DNA of 52,340 nt from Paenibacillus cymbidii (lineage in GTDB: Bacteria; Bacillota; Bacilli; Paenibacillales; NBRC-103111): the NCBI RefSeq assembly GCF_004764705.1, contig NZ_SHLX01000049.1:1-52340 (forward strand), in the 5' to 3' direction. The notes beneath the pieces are model-generated. The model was not told the DNA's origin. It saw only the letters and a list, made by a program, of their open reading frames with translations, and ran no database searches. Shown here one piece after another: positions 34,095 through 42,940 of this stretch. How positions within the stretch are numbered: the stretch's first letter is position 1; every line of letters starts with the position of its first letter. The position numbers and the translations under genes were made by a program.

Positions 34095-36494
34095 ATGCGA
34101 AGCCGGGCCCGGAATGGGCGCACACGAATCGACACCACGTACAAGCGGCGGCTGATCGCTTTTTCCTTGCTGCTCGGCATCGTCCCCGTATTGGTCATCG
34201 GCCTGTTGTCCTCTTATTTGACTTCCCGCAGCATTCGGGAGGAAGTTGCCCGCAATCATCAGATTATATTGAAGCAGTTGGATATTCAGGTGGACGCATT
34301 CATGCGCAGCCTGGACCGGACGTCGCTCGATTTGGCCAACTCGCAAGTGGTGCAAGCCTCGCTCAGAAGCGGCATCTCGACAGAGAAGCGGGCGGATGCC
34401 GCCAACCTCGTCGACACCGTGCTGAAAGCTGCCGGCAGCGCCGACGTGGAGTTTCAGGTCGCATTGTATTACACGAATTTCAATCTGCTCTATTCGTCGC
34501 AAGACGGCATCAACCGCTATGTCCCCTACCCGTACCCGGAAATCGTCAGCACCGCCGCCGCCAATCGCAGCGGGCTTACTGTCATTCCGCCAGGCAGCTA
34601 CCCCTCCCGGCCGGAAATGATGCTCGTTCGCGGCGTGCCGCTCGGTTCGCCGAACCCCGACGGCTATTTGATCCTGCAGTTGAACATCAGTCGGTTCAAA
34701 CAATTCCTCGACCGGCTCGATCTCGGCGATCACCGGAAGCTGCTGATCGTAGACGAGACAGGGAGCATCGTGGCCAGCCGGGATTTCGACGAGGTTGGAT
34801 CAAACTTGTCGCAAGCCGCCGGCATGTACCGCTACTGGGCCGAACCCGGCTTCAATTCGGGCGCCGTTACGCTGGATGACGTCCGTTACAACGTCTCCTC
34901 CTTCCGCTCCTCTTTTAATGGCTGGACTTATATTGCCCTCAGTTCGCAAACCGATTTGATCGCCAAATCGCAAAAAATCCGTTATGCCATGTGGGGGCTG
35001 ATCGCCGGCGTCGCTGCCGTTTGGAGCGTTGTCGCGCTGGTGGGGTCAAGAACGTTTTACTTGCCGGTCCAGCGGCTCGCGGGCAAATTCGGCGCCGAAG
35101 CGGCGAACGGGCAGGGCGGATGGACGGCCATCCATACGTCCGTCGACCGCATGCTTGATCGCAACGAGCAGCTCGAACGATCGCTGCGCGAACAGAGCTT
35201 CCATTTGAAGGAATTCCGGCTGCATCGGCTGCTGCACGACGATCTGCCTGCGCAGGAGGCGGCGGCTTTACTGAACGAATGGGATATGGCAGCCGCCGAT
35301 GCCTGTTTTCTGGTCGTTGCCGTCGATATCGACCGTTACCTGGCGCTCGATCTGACGTACACCGATCGCGACCGGCATTTGGCCCATCAGGCGCTTCGCG
35401 GCATCGCCGAAGAGGCCGGGGCGGCATTCGTTTGCTGTATCGTCGCCTCGCCGATGCCAGGCAGGCTCGTGCTGCTGATCGGCGCGCGCCGGTTGGACGA
35501 GCTTTCCCGCGAGCGTATGACGGCATTGTGCGGTGCGATCCGGGATCGGGCCGCGTCGTCGCTGCCGTTTACGGTGTCGACGGCCGTATCGGCCCCGAGG
35601 CGCGGACCGGCCGGCATCGGCGTCGCGTACCGTGACGTGCAGGAACTGGCGCAGCACCGCTGGATCGGCGGATCCGGCCAGCATATCGACGCGGACAAGC
35701 TCGAAACGGCGATGGACGACTCGGTGCGTTCCCTGGTAGCGTTGCGTGCCGACGCCGTCGCGAGACTGATGGAAGGCAACGTGGAGTTGGCCGGCGCCCA
35801 ATTGGCCCGACTGATTGGCATCCTTACCGATCCTCCCCGCCATCCGGAAGCGTCGCGAAGCTTGTTCATGCTGTTCCTCGGCGAAATCGACCAGCGGCTT
35901 AACGAGCTCGGCCATCGGAATTTGCGCGAAATGTTCGCCTATGACGTACTGGAGCACATGCATAGCCTGCAGTCGCTGGAGGAAGTGCACCGCTGGATGC
36001 GAGACGATGTTTTCCATGCCGTCGCGTCGCAACTGCAAGCGGATCAAATGTCCCGGCGGCGCAAATGGATCGAGCAGGCGCGGCGTTACATCGACGAACA
36101 TTTCGAGACCGACGTGTCGCTGCAGGAACTGGCCGGCCGCTTCGGGTTGGCTGCAGGTACGCTCAGCCGGGCCTTCAAGGAGGAGAGCGGGGAAAATTTC
36201 GTCGACTACCTGATCCGGGTCCGGATGACCAAAGCGAAGGAGTGGCTCTTGCACACGGACATGCCGATCAAAACTATGGCAGAACGCCTTCGCTACTCCA
36301 GCGTGCATAACTTCAACCGCATCTTCAAGCGGGTGACCGGCGTTCCGCCGGGCCATTTCCGCAAGAGCGTCAGCGGTGACAGTCGTAGTTCCGGCAACGC
36401 GGCGGCTGTACCGCCGAACCAGCTTGACGGTGAAGGGACGACGGCCGCGGAAGGCGAGCCTGACGAGGGAGGGCCGACGGTGGGCGGAAGGTGA
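34095..36494 (+). CDS. Membrane-anchored AraC-family regulator
   Basis: A 799-residue one-component regulator closely related to the protein at 44642-46939; both share VRNHQ-like DQVDSFMRSLD/IQVDAFMRSLD stretches and the outer-domain sequence GVPLGSPNPDGYLILQL. Membrane spans lie at about 18-40 and 297-320, with a Cache-like outer domain between. The double HTH is near 660-755 (VSLQELAGRFGLAAGTLSRA, RLRYSSVHNFNRIFK). The last 40 residues (from about 760) are low complexity and encoded partly by a 36-37-bp minisatellite, so the natural C-terminus has been altered by slippage. ATG at 34095 follows AGGGGGA. The D-aminoacylase and SMP-30 genes downstream are possible targets. Confidence 0.85.
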   Translation: MRSRARNGRTRIDTTYKRRLIAFSLLLGIVPVLVIGLLSSYLTSRSIREEVARNHQIILKQLDIQVDAFMRSLDRTSLDLANSQVVQASLRSGISTEKRADAANLVDTVLKAAGSADVEFQVALYYTNFNLLYSSQDGINRYVPYPYPEIVSTAAANRSGLTVIPPGSYPSRPEMMLVRGVPLGSPNPDGYLILQLNISRFKQFLDRLDLGDHRKLLIVDETGSIVASRDFDEVGSNLSQAAGMYRYWAEPGFNSGAVTLDDVRYNVSSFRSSFNGWTYIALSSQTDLIAKSQKIRYAMWGLIAGVAAVWSVVALVGSRTFYLPVQRLAGKFGAEAANGQGGWTAIHTSVDRMLDRNEQLERSLREQSFHLKEFRLHRLLHDDLPAQEAAALLNEWDMAAADACFLVVAVDIDRYLALDLTYTDRDRHLAHQALRGIAEEAGAAFVCCIVASPMPGRLVLLIGARRLDELSRERMTALCGAIRDRAASSLPFTVSTAVSAPRRGPAGIGVAYRDVQELAQHRWIGGSGQHIDADKLETAMDDSVRSLVALRADAVARLMEGNVELAGAQLARLIGILTDPPRHPEASRSLFMLFLGEIDQRLNELGHRNLREMFAYDVLEHMHSLQSLEEVHRWMRDDVFHAVASQLQADQMSRRRKWIEQARRYIDEHFETDVSLQELAGRFGLAAGTLSRAFKEESGENFVDYLIRVRMTKAKEWLLHTDMPIKTMAERLRYSSVHNFNRIFKRVTGVPPGHFRKSVSGDSRSSGNAAAVPPNQLDGEGTTAAEGEPDEGGPTVGGR

Positions 36495-36555
36495 GCCTGA
36501 CGGCGACGGTTGGCGGTGGGCGGAAGGTGAGCCTGACGGCGACGGGCCGATGGTT
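36447..36555. repeat. Minisatellite, three copies of a 36-37-bp unit
   Basis: Units starting at 36447, 36484 and 36520 read GCGGAAGGYGAGCCTGACG onwards. The step from 37 to 36 bp changes the reading frame, and the TGA stop of the AraC gene (36492-36494) falls in the second unit. Copies 1 and 2 are partly coding, copy 3 is outside the gene. Confidence 0.75.
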
Positions 36556-36880
36556 GGCGGACGGGAATCGTGGGCGAGAACGGGCTGTCGCGGAGCCTCT
36601 CCTCAAGCAAGCCGACTGTTTCTGCCGGTTATCCCATTGGCTCAATGACCAGCCGGCGAGGAGAAAAAGGCAACCGCAGCTTCCTGCGGCGTCCCGGAGA
36701 AGCATCGTTCGAAGAAGCCGGGTCGGTGCGTTTCCGCGAAAAGGAGGAGAGCAACCGGCTCCCGCCCGATCGCCCCTATTTTAACCTTCTCATAGCAGAC
36801 ATGTTGCACGAAGCGCGGCATTCTCCCCCTCCGCCAACTGACAAATTTGCTTTTGTGCCGCTCCTATCAAGCGTCCCGAA

Positions 36881-37073
36881 AAATAGGCCATGTTTTATTG
36901 CCTATTCCGCCAAAAACGAGTCATCCCGCCAAAATAACCAGTGAAATCGCTGGCTATTTCGGCTAACATGGCTGATTTCCGGGTCTGGCCGAGCAAATAA
37001 GCCCTGTTTTCACTGGCTACTTCCGATGAGACAGGCGAAATCGGGCAAATAAGCCATGTTTTATTGGCTATTT
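36881..37073. repeat. Cluster A3: four palindromes of the AAATAGCC/GGCTATTT family
   Basis: Inverted repeats at 36881-36906, 36932-36959, 36995-37022 and 37047-37073 have centres about 52, 63 and 51.5 bp apart, the layout of clusters A1 and A2. The rest of 36556-37200 shows no convincing gene; an open frame at 36570-36944 runs into the first palindrome and lacks a plausible ribosome-binding site. Confidence 0.88.
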
Positions 37074-37212
37074 TTGATACCCGGCCAGGCTTCAGAAGAC
37101 CAATCCCCTATTTTAGATGATATTTCGACCAAAATCGTTGAATTTGTGCGGGTGCCACTCATTCTGTATGATTTTCGCCTATAGGAGGAGGTTTATCCGC
37201 AGCCGGACAAAC

Positions 37213-37258
37213 GTTATCTTTGTTTGCGGCGGCGGCGGATAGAAAACGGATAATTGTG
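37213..37258 (+). promoter_or_regulatory. Putative operator: TTATC...GATAA inverted halves, copy 1
   Basis: TTATCTTTGTTTG (37214-37226) and GATAATTG (37249-37256) recur at 46946-46979 before the LplA-type gene and, in part, at 44486-44524. The half-site is roughly TTATCnnTTT. It lies 61-105 bp before the D-aminoacylase start, a usual position for AraC-type activation. Confidence 0.4.
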
Positions 37259-37318
37259 TTTCCCGAACAGGCGGCATATGCTGGAACAGTAATCACCACG
37301 ATCGAGGGGGCACAAGAC

Positions 37319-38911
37319 GTGTTCGATCTGTTGCTGCGAAATGGAAAAATTGTCGACGGAACCGGCAATCCCTGGTACTACGGAGACGTGGCGGTCAAAG
37401 ACGGGCGTATTACCGCCGTGGGTCGGATCGATGCCGAAACGACCGCAAGCCGCGTCATCGACCTGCATCGGCAATATGCGGTTTCGCCCGGTTTTATCGA
37501 CGGGCATTGCCACTCCGATCTGATGATTCTGGACAACCCCCGCTGCGAAATCAAGCTGCGGCAAGGCGTCACCAGCGAAGTCGTCGGCAACTGCGGCTTG
37601 GCGCCTTCCCCTTCCGTACCGGCCGCGGACGCCATGCTGCGGCAATATCTGGAGCCGGTGCTGGGGCGGTACCACCAACAATGGCCGTGGCCGACGATCG
37701 GCCGCTATTTGGACGCGGTCGACGCCGTCCGGCCTTCCGGCAACCTGCGCACTTTCGCGGCGCACGGTTCGATTCGCGCGTCGGTCATGGGCTTCGACCA
37801 GCGGCCGGCCGAACCGGCGGAGCTGGACCGCATGAAGGAATTGCTGCGCACCAGCATGCAGGAAGGAGCCATCGGCATGTCGCTCGGCTTGATCTATGCC
37901 CCCGGACGGTACGCCGACGAGCGGGAGCTGGTCGAGTTATGCCGCGTACTGGCCGAAACCGGCGGCCTGCTGTCGGTGCATATGCGCGGCGAAGGAGCCA
38001 AATTGCTGCCGGCCGTTCAGGAAATGATCGATCTCGCGGAAACGACAGGCGTGCCGCTGCAGATCAGCCATTTGAAAGCCGCGGGCAAAGCGAATTGGGG
38101 CATTGCCGCGGATGCGATCGAACGCATCGAACAGGCGAGAAGCCGCGGCGTCGACATCACCTGCGACGTGTACCCGTATACGGCGGGCGCAACCACCTTG
38201 ACCACGCTGCTGCCGCCCTGGGCGCTGGCCGGAGGCGTGACCGACGCGCTGGAGCGGATGCGGGATGCGTCGGCACGCAGACGGATGATCGCGGACATGC
38301 GCAGCGCGGGCGAAGGCTGGGACAATCTGGTGGTCGCATCCGGGTGGGAGAACGTCTACATCTCTTCGGTGCGGACAGCCGGCAACAAGCCGGCCGAAGG
38401 CAAATACGTGCTGGAGCTCAGCGAAAGGCGGGGGGTGGAGCCGGAGGCGTACGTGCTCGATTTGCTGCTGGAGGAGTCCGGCGAAGTAGCGATCGTCTTC
38501 TTCCTGATGGACGAACGGGAAGTCGATCACGTCATCCAGTGGGCGGGTTCGCTCGTCGCATCCGACAGCCTGCACTGCCAGACGGGCAAGCCGCATCCGC
38601 GCCTGTTCGGCTGCTTCCCCAAGCTGCTGGCGCGATCGGTGCGCGAACAACGACTGCTGACACTCGAGCAGGCGGTGCGCAAAATCACCTCGTTCCCCGC
38701 GCAGCGGTTCCGCATGAGCGGACGCGGCCTCGTGCAGGAAGGCTGTGTCGCCGATTTGACTATTTTCGATCCGGATACGATTGCCGACCGGGCTACCTAT
38801 GACGACCCGCAGCAATATCCGGACGGCATCATGCATGTCGCTGTTCAAGGTCGGCTCACCGTATGCGACGGCCATCATACCGGTGCGGCATGCGGCATTG
38901 CCATCCGCTGA
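37319..38911 (+). CDS. N-acyl-D-amino-acid deacylase-like amidohydrolase
   Basis: A 530-residue metal-dependent amidohydrolase of the D-aminoacylase group, which removes the acyl group from N-acyl-D-amino acids. Visible landmarks: composite N-terminal beta-sandwich (LLLRNGKIVDGTGNPW), metal pair H63-x-H65 in FIDGHCHSD, the metal-binding cysteine C92 in VVGNCGLAPSP, the histidine in LQISHLKAAGKANW, DVYPYTAG and an aspartate in VASDSLHC. Length agrees with the family (about 480-530). GTG at 37319 follows CGAGGGGG by 8 bp. It is co-directional with the SMP-30 gene 23 bp downstream. Substrates could also be related amide or lactam compounds. Confidence 0.88.
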   Translation: MFDLLLRNGKIVDGTGNPWYYGDVAVKDGRITAVGRIDAETTASRVIDLHRQYAVSPGFIDGHCHSDLMILDNPRCEIKLRQGVTSEVVGNCGLAPSPSVPAADAMLRQYLEPVLGRYHQQWPWPTIGRYLDAVDAVRPSGNLRTFAAHGSIRASVMGFDQRPAEPAELDRMKELLRTSMQEGAIGMSLGLIYAPGRYADERELVELCRVLAETGGLLSVHMRGEGAKLLPAVQEMIDLAETTGVPLQISHLKAAGKANWGIAADAIERIEQARSRGVDITCDVYPYTAGATTLTTLLPPWALAGGVTDALERMRDASARRRMIADMRSAGEGWDNLVVASGWENVYISSVRTAGNKPAEGKYVLELSERRGVEPEAYVLDLLLEESGEVAIVFFLMDEREVDHVIQWAGSLVASDSLHCQTGKPHPRLFGCFPKLLARSVREQRLLTLEQAVRKITSFPAQRFRMSGRGLVQEGCVADLTIFDPDTIADRATYDDPQQYPDGIMHVAVQGRLTVCDGHHTGAACGIAIR

Positions 38912-38934
38912 GCGGCGGCACTTTACAGGAGGAG

Positions 38935-39798
38935 ATGACGGCATTGAATCTTTACGTCAGCAAAAATTTTACGATGCCGGGCGGGTTTACCGCCGGCATC
39001 GAAGGGCCGGCCGTCGATCGCGAAGGCAATGTGTACGCGGTCAATTACGAGCGGCAGCGGACGATCGGCAAGGTGACGCCGGACGGCACCGCATCGGTCT
39101 ATCTGGAGCTGCCGGACGGCGGCGTCGGCAACGGCATCCGGATCGATGCACAAGGGTGGATGTATATCGCCGATTATGTCCGCCACCGGATTTATCGCGT
39201 CGAACCGGGGACCGGACAATTGACGGTATATGCGGAATCGGCAGCGATGAACCAGCCGAACGACATTGCGCTGTCGCGCGCGGGCCAGCTGTTTGCCAGC
39301 GATCCGGATTGGAAAACGGGCAGCGGCCAGATCTGGAGAATCGACCGCGATGGCAAAATCGTGCTGCTGGAGCGGGGAATGGGCACGACGAACGGAATCG
39401 AGGTGAGCCCAGACGAACGCACGCTGTACGTCAATGAGACGAAACAGCGTACGATTTGGGCTTACGATCTTGACGAAGCCGGGGCAATTGCAGGAAAACG
39501 ACTGCTGATCGAGTTTCCCGACTTTAGCCTCGACGGCATGCGCTGCGATATCGCAGGCAATTTGTACGTCACCCGCCACGGCAAAGGCGTCATTGCCCAC
39601 ATTTCACCGCAAGGCGAAGTGCTGCGGGAAATCGCGCTCGGCGGCAAAAATTGCACGAACGTCGCATTCGGCGGACCGGACGGCAAAACCTGCTACGTGA
39701 CAGTGGCGGACAACGGCAATATCGAAAAGTTCCGCACGGAAATTCCGGGTCGGTGCTGGGCGCTGCTGCAGCAGTCGCCGCTCCCCGGTTCGGGCTGA
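38935..39798 (+). CDS. SMP-30/gluconolactonase-like beta-propeller hydrolase
   Basis: A 287-residue six-bladed propeller of the SMP-30/gluconolactonase/LRE group, which hydrolyses sugar lactones or related esters with a divalent metal. Probable metal ligands are the Glu of GIEGPAVD, the Asn of NQPNDIALS and the Asp of SLDGMRCD; GTTNGIEVSPD adds the usual second Asn. No signal peptide. ATG at 38935 lies only 2 bp from AGGAGG, so the in-frame TTG at 38944 may be the real start. It follows the amidohydrolase gene after 23 bp and converges with a pyruvyl-transferase gene ending 28 bp away. Confidence 0.85.
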   Translation: MTALNLYVSKNFTMPGGFTAGIEGPAVDREGNVYAVNYERQRTIGKVTPDGTASVYLELPDGGVGNGIRIDAQGWMYIADYVRHRIYRVEPGTGQLTVYAESAAMNQPNDIALSRAGQLFASDPDWKTGSGQIWRIDRDGKIVLLERGMGTTNGIEVSPDERTLYVNETKQRTIWAYDLDEAGAIAGKRLLIEFPDFSLDGMRCDIAGNLYVTRHGKGVIAHISPQGEVLREIALGGKNCTNVAFGGPDGKTCYVTVADNGNIEKFRTEIPGRCWALLQQSPLPGSG

Positions 39799-39826
39799 CA
39801 GCTACCGCAGCAGCGACAGCGCCGTT

Positions 39827-41242
39827 TTATGCACCGGCGATCGCATCGTCTGTCCGCCAGTTCGACCACACTTCCGGAAGCATCGCATTGGCCCCGTCCG
39901 CGAGACGGGGCAATAGTCGTTTCAGCCGCTCCCGCGCTTCCGCCTCGTTCCGGTGTATGCGCAGCGCCGCCGCAAGCAATTGCTCCGCCGTACACGTATC
40001 GGCGTCGAACAGCCAGTCGTGCAAGCCGATATCGCGCAGCATTTCCTGCTTGCGCCCGGCCTCGGCGAAAGCATGATGCAGCACCGGCGTGCCGGCATTC
40101 AGCGCAAGAAACACCGAATGAATTTCCATGCCGACCAGCATCTGCGCCCGGCCGTATAACGAATAAGCCATCTCCGTCGTCCAGAATGTCTCCAGATAGA
40201 CGCATCGCTCGCGCGCTTCCGCCGACAAACGCCGCCACAAATGCTCCTTCGCCGATTCGATCGTGTCCGGCGACTCGTGGCACAGAAGCACCTTCCGCCC
40301 CGTCTCCGCAATCCAGCGTTCGATGAACCGCGCATTCAGCTCCATGTGTGCGGCAAGACGCCGCTCCGAGAAGGAGCCGGCGATCGGGTCCGCTCCCGGC
40401 TTCACTTCCGGAATGCGCACCATCAGCGCAATGAATTGCCCGGCCTGCAGCCCGTGCGCCGCCATATAAGCTTCTGCCCGCCGGTCGTCGCGGCCTTCGA
40501 AGAACAGCGTGCTGTCCGCGCGAAATCCACCACCACCGCCACCACCAACGGCCAGACGCTTGTGGCGCAGAAAGCGGAGCGAATCGGAATCGCGGCAGTA
40601 CAGGAAGCGGGCATCGCCGAACAGCCGCCTGTAGAGCAGCTCGATCGGCCAATCAAGCGCCTCGAACGACTGCGCGTTCAGGCCGTAGGGTACGCCCAGC
40701 GTGCGGGCGAGCAGCAGCGGCATCATCCGCAGCAGCGTCCGCCGCCACAAGTGGCGCACGCCGAGCCGGCCGAAGCTGAGCGCCGTCGAGGCGCTGTACA
40801 GCACGAAACCGGCCTGCGCAAACGCGGCGGCAAGCTCCGGCTGCTCCCGCTGCAGGTCGGCGAACAGCTCCCGCGGGAGACGATCGAGCAGATCATCCGC
40901 AAGCGCGGCCGCCCTGCGGGAATCGAGACAGCCGCGCTCGAAGCTGAGCAGCGTCTGCTCGCCCCACCTTGCGATCAGCTCCCGCATCGCCTTGCTTTCC
41001 GGACGATCCGCCTGCAGCAGTCGCTGGAACGGATTCGCATTCACCCGGCAGTTCGCGGAATACTGGTGCAAATAAGGCTCGGACTCCCGCTGGCGGGGGT
41101 GATCCGCGGCAAGCACATCCAGCAGCTGCACCGGCAAATCCGGCTGCTGCCGATGCAGCAGCGCCAGCATGCCCGGTGTAATCGCGGTGTCGCCGATATG
41201 GCCGAACCCCCAGGAATAAGCAAGCAGCAAATGCCGCCTCAT
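39827..41242 (-). CDS. Polysaccharide pyruvyl transferase family protein (1)
   Basis: A 471-residue GT-B-like protein of the PF04230 type, which ketalises sugars with pyruvate from phosphoenolpyruvate in surface polymers. It is clearly paralogous to 42941-44329: both begin LL-AYSWGFGHIGDTAITPG or LVALSWGIDNIGSMAITPG, and share FGRLGVR, LPYGLN-SF-A-DWP, YCRDSDSL-(Y/F)LR, LLCHE and the C-terminal EIHSVFLALNAGTPVLHH. A stretch of seven glycines near residue 240 is coded by a GGT/GGC-type triplet run and is missing in the paralogue. ATG at 41242 follows AAGGGGGG. No export signal. Most PF04230 members are proven pyruvyl transferases only by analogy. Confidence 0.82.
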   Translation of the reverse strand: MRRHLLLAYSWGFGHIGDTAITPGMLALLHRQQPDLPVQLLDVLAADHPRQRESEPYLHQYSANCRVNANPFQRLLQADRPESKAMRELIARWGEQTLLSFERGCLDSRRAAALADDLLDRLPRELFADLQREQPELAAAFAQAGFVLYSASTALSFGRLGVRHLWRRTLLRMMPLLLARTLGVPYGLNAQSFEALDWPIELLYRRLFGDARFLYCRDSDSLRFLRHKRLAVGGGGGGGFRADSTLFFEGRDDRRAEAYMAAHGLQAGQFIALMVRIPEVKPGADPIAGSFSERRLAAHMELNARFIERWIAETGRKVLLCHESPDTIESAKEHLWRRLSAEARERCVYLETFWTTEMAYSLYGRAQMLVGMEIHSVFLALNAGTPVLHHAFAEAGRKQEMLRDIGLHDWLFDADTCTAEQLLAAALRIHRNEAEARERLKRLLPRLADGANAMLPEVWSNWRTDDAIAGA

Positions 41243-41283
41243 GGCGATCCCCCCTTCCGCAATCGCTGTGATCGTTATGATCG

Positions 41284-41904
41284 TTATAATGGGAGAAACA
41301 TCGTGGTCTGCGGAATTTGCACCACAAAGCCCGCCCGTTCGTACGCCTTTCTTGCCGGAGCGTGGGCGTCGTCGCCGCCGCCGGTGCTCACCGATACGAA
41401 ACGAATGCCCCGTTCGCGCATCCGCTCCAGCACGTACGCGTTCAAGAGCCGCCCGATTCCCTGGCGCTGGAACGCCGGATCGACCGCGTTGTTGCAGATG
41501 ACGCCGCTGCGACGCTCCGCATCCAGCAGGCAGCAGATGAACCCGGCCACCTCCGGTCCGCGCCGACTCCCACCTTCGCCAGCCGCTCCGGCCCCCGTTC
41601 CCGCACCGCGTTCTCCTTCGGCTCCCACCGCCGCTTCGGCAACCCAAACGGCCGCATTCTCCCGCGCGCAAAACCGCGCAATTTCCCCCGCCTTCCGCTC
41701 CTGCCAGCCGGCATGATAGAAGGCAAACATGTCGCGCCCCATCGCCGCCAAATAGCCGTCATACACCGGCTGCCAGGCGGCGGCCGCAATCGCCGCCACC
41801 CGGGCGGAATCGCCGGGCTCGAACGTTCTTACCCGAACTCCGCCCCGCCCCTGCGCCCTCATCCGCCCTTGCATCTCCCACGCCTGCTGTTGAGCTTCAC
41901 GCAT
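41284..41904 (-). CDS. GNAT-family acetyltransferase
   Basis: A 206-residue N-acetyltransferase. The acetyl-CoA site is NNAVDPAFQRQGIGRLLNAY, with the QRQGIG pyrophosphate loop; the C-terminal half ends with ARKAYERAGF, where the tyrosine often acts as general acid. A low-complexity Gly/Ala/Glu insertion (about 108-130) precedes motif A. The start ATG at 41904 follows a G-rich GGGGGAAGG tract; an in-frame ATG at 41994 extends into the 51-bp repeats and is disfavoured. It starts upstream of the first pyruvyl-transferase gene by 41 bp, so the pair may be an operon. Substrate unknown. Confidence 0.8.
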   Translation of the reverse strand: MREAQQQAWEMQGRMRAQGRGGVRVRTFEPGDSARVAAIAAAAWQPVYDGYLAAMGRDMFAFYHAGWQERKAGEIARFCARENAAVWVAEAAVGAEGERGAGTGAGAAGEGGSRRGPEVAGFICCLLDAERRSGVICNNAVDPAFQRQGIGRLLNAYVLERMRERGIRFVSVSTGGGDDAHAPARKAYERAGFVVQIPQTTMFLPL

Positions 41905-41980
41905 CTGCCTTCCCCCCCCCAACGTCGTCAAGTTAAGCTCTCGAATCCCCATCAACAGTTTCGGATACAATCGCATGGGA

Positions 41981-42133
41981 CGAATTATACGCAAAATTTC
42001 ATATACATTCCCGTATCCAGCCCCGATTGGGCGAATTATATGCGAAATTTCATATCCATTTCCGAATCTAGCCCCGATTGAGCAAATTATATGCGAAATT
42101 TCATATCCATTTCACAATCCGGCTCCGATTGAG
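41981..42133. repeat. Array C: three copies of a 51-bp unit with ATATGCGAAATTTCATAT core
   Basis: Units start at 41981, 42032 and 42083. Each holds GAATTATATGCGAAATTTC followed by ATAT, a near-palindrome, and a GC-richer spacer CCCCGATTGRGC. The array lies between the GNAT gene and the amidohydrolase pseudogene and ends a few bases before the pseudogene's stop. Confidence 0.85.
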
Positions 42134-42145
42134 CGAACACACGTT

Positions 42146-42939
42146 TCACTTTACGCCCGCCGGGAGAATTTCGTCGTCGTCGCGGGTCGTGTAGTAGCCC
42201 TTGTACGCCTCGCCGGCATATTCCACGCGGCCCTTCATGAAGACGAGCGCTACGCGGCTCTGGTCCTGCAGCAGCTCGATGCCGTCCAGCGGGTTGCCAC
42301 ACACGCACAACAAATCCGCCTGTTTGCCCGCTTCGACCGAACCGATCCGGCTGTCCAGCCCGTACGCCCTCGCCGTCTGCAGCGTGCCGGCCGCTATCGC
42401 CTGCAGCGGCGTCATGCCGCACAACACGAGCTCGCCCAGCTCGAATACGCTCGCTTCGCCGTACTTCCACGTATAGCGCGAGCTCGGCCCGTCGCAGCCC
42501 ATTCCCACGGTCCGTCCGCGGTTCTCCCGCGGTTATGACCGTTCGTGCAGTTCACCATGTACCCGACATGGAGCTGCGCGCAGCCCCGCAGCAGCCCGCC
42601 TTCGATCGCGTCGCGCAGCGGCGCGGCGGGAAGCTCGCCCTGCTGGTTGCCGGAATAGGAGACGACGGTCGTCACTCCGTACTGCAAGTAGCAGCGCAGC
42701 ACCTTCACCTGGCGCAAATCGCCGGAGACGCCGTTATGCCCGTCGACAAGCCCCGGCAGCACGGTCAATTCCGGCGCGTCGACTACAGTTGCCGTCTCCG
42801 GTACCACCGGCAGCTGATCGCGCCGCCCCGCGTAAACGATCCGCCCGTCCCGCACCCACACCGACGCCGGCTCGAGCGGAGCATTGCCGGTGCCTTCGAT
42901 TAGCCGGCCCGCATGAATCACCCAACCGCGTCCGCTCAT
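42146..42939 (-). pseudogene. Amidohydrolase pseudogene with internal deletion and frameshift
   Basis: The 5' part (42939 to about 42530) encodes a normal amidohydrolase N-terminus (VIHAGRLIEGTGNAPLEP, VVDAPELTVLPGLVDGH, YLQYGVTTVVSYSG). The 3' part, in another frame (about 42500 to 42146), encodes the C-terminal end (GELVLCGMTPLQAIAAGTLQ, GSVEAGKQADLLC, VFMKGRVEYAG). Together they make about 245 residues against roughly 400 in intact imidazolonepropionase-like amidohydrolases, so some 150 residues holding most metal ligands are gone, and the join is out of frame. The HxH motif also reads HNG. The original start survives: ATG at 42939 behind GGAGGG, 1 bp after the stop of the pyruvyl-transferase gene, so the gene was once part of that operon. 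Confidence 0.82.
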
Positions 42940-42940
42940 G

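Noticed and set aside
36570..36944. 124-codon plus-strand open frame after the AraC gene
   Set aside because: It has no convincing ribosome-binding site, a composition that changes along its length, and ends within the first palindrome of cluster A3.
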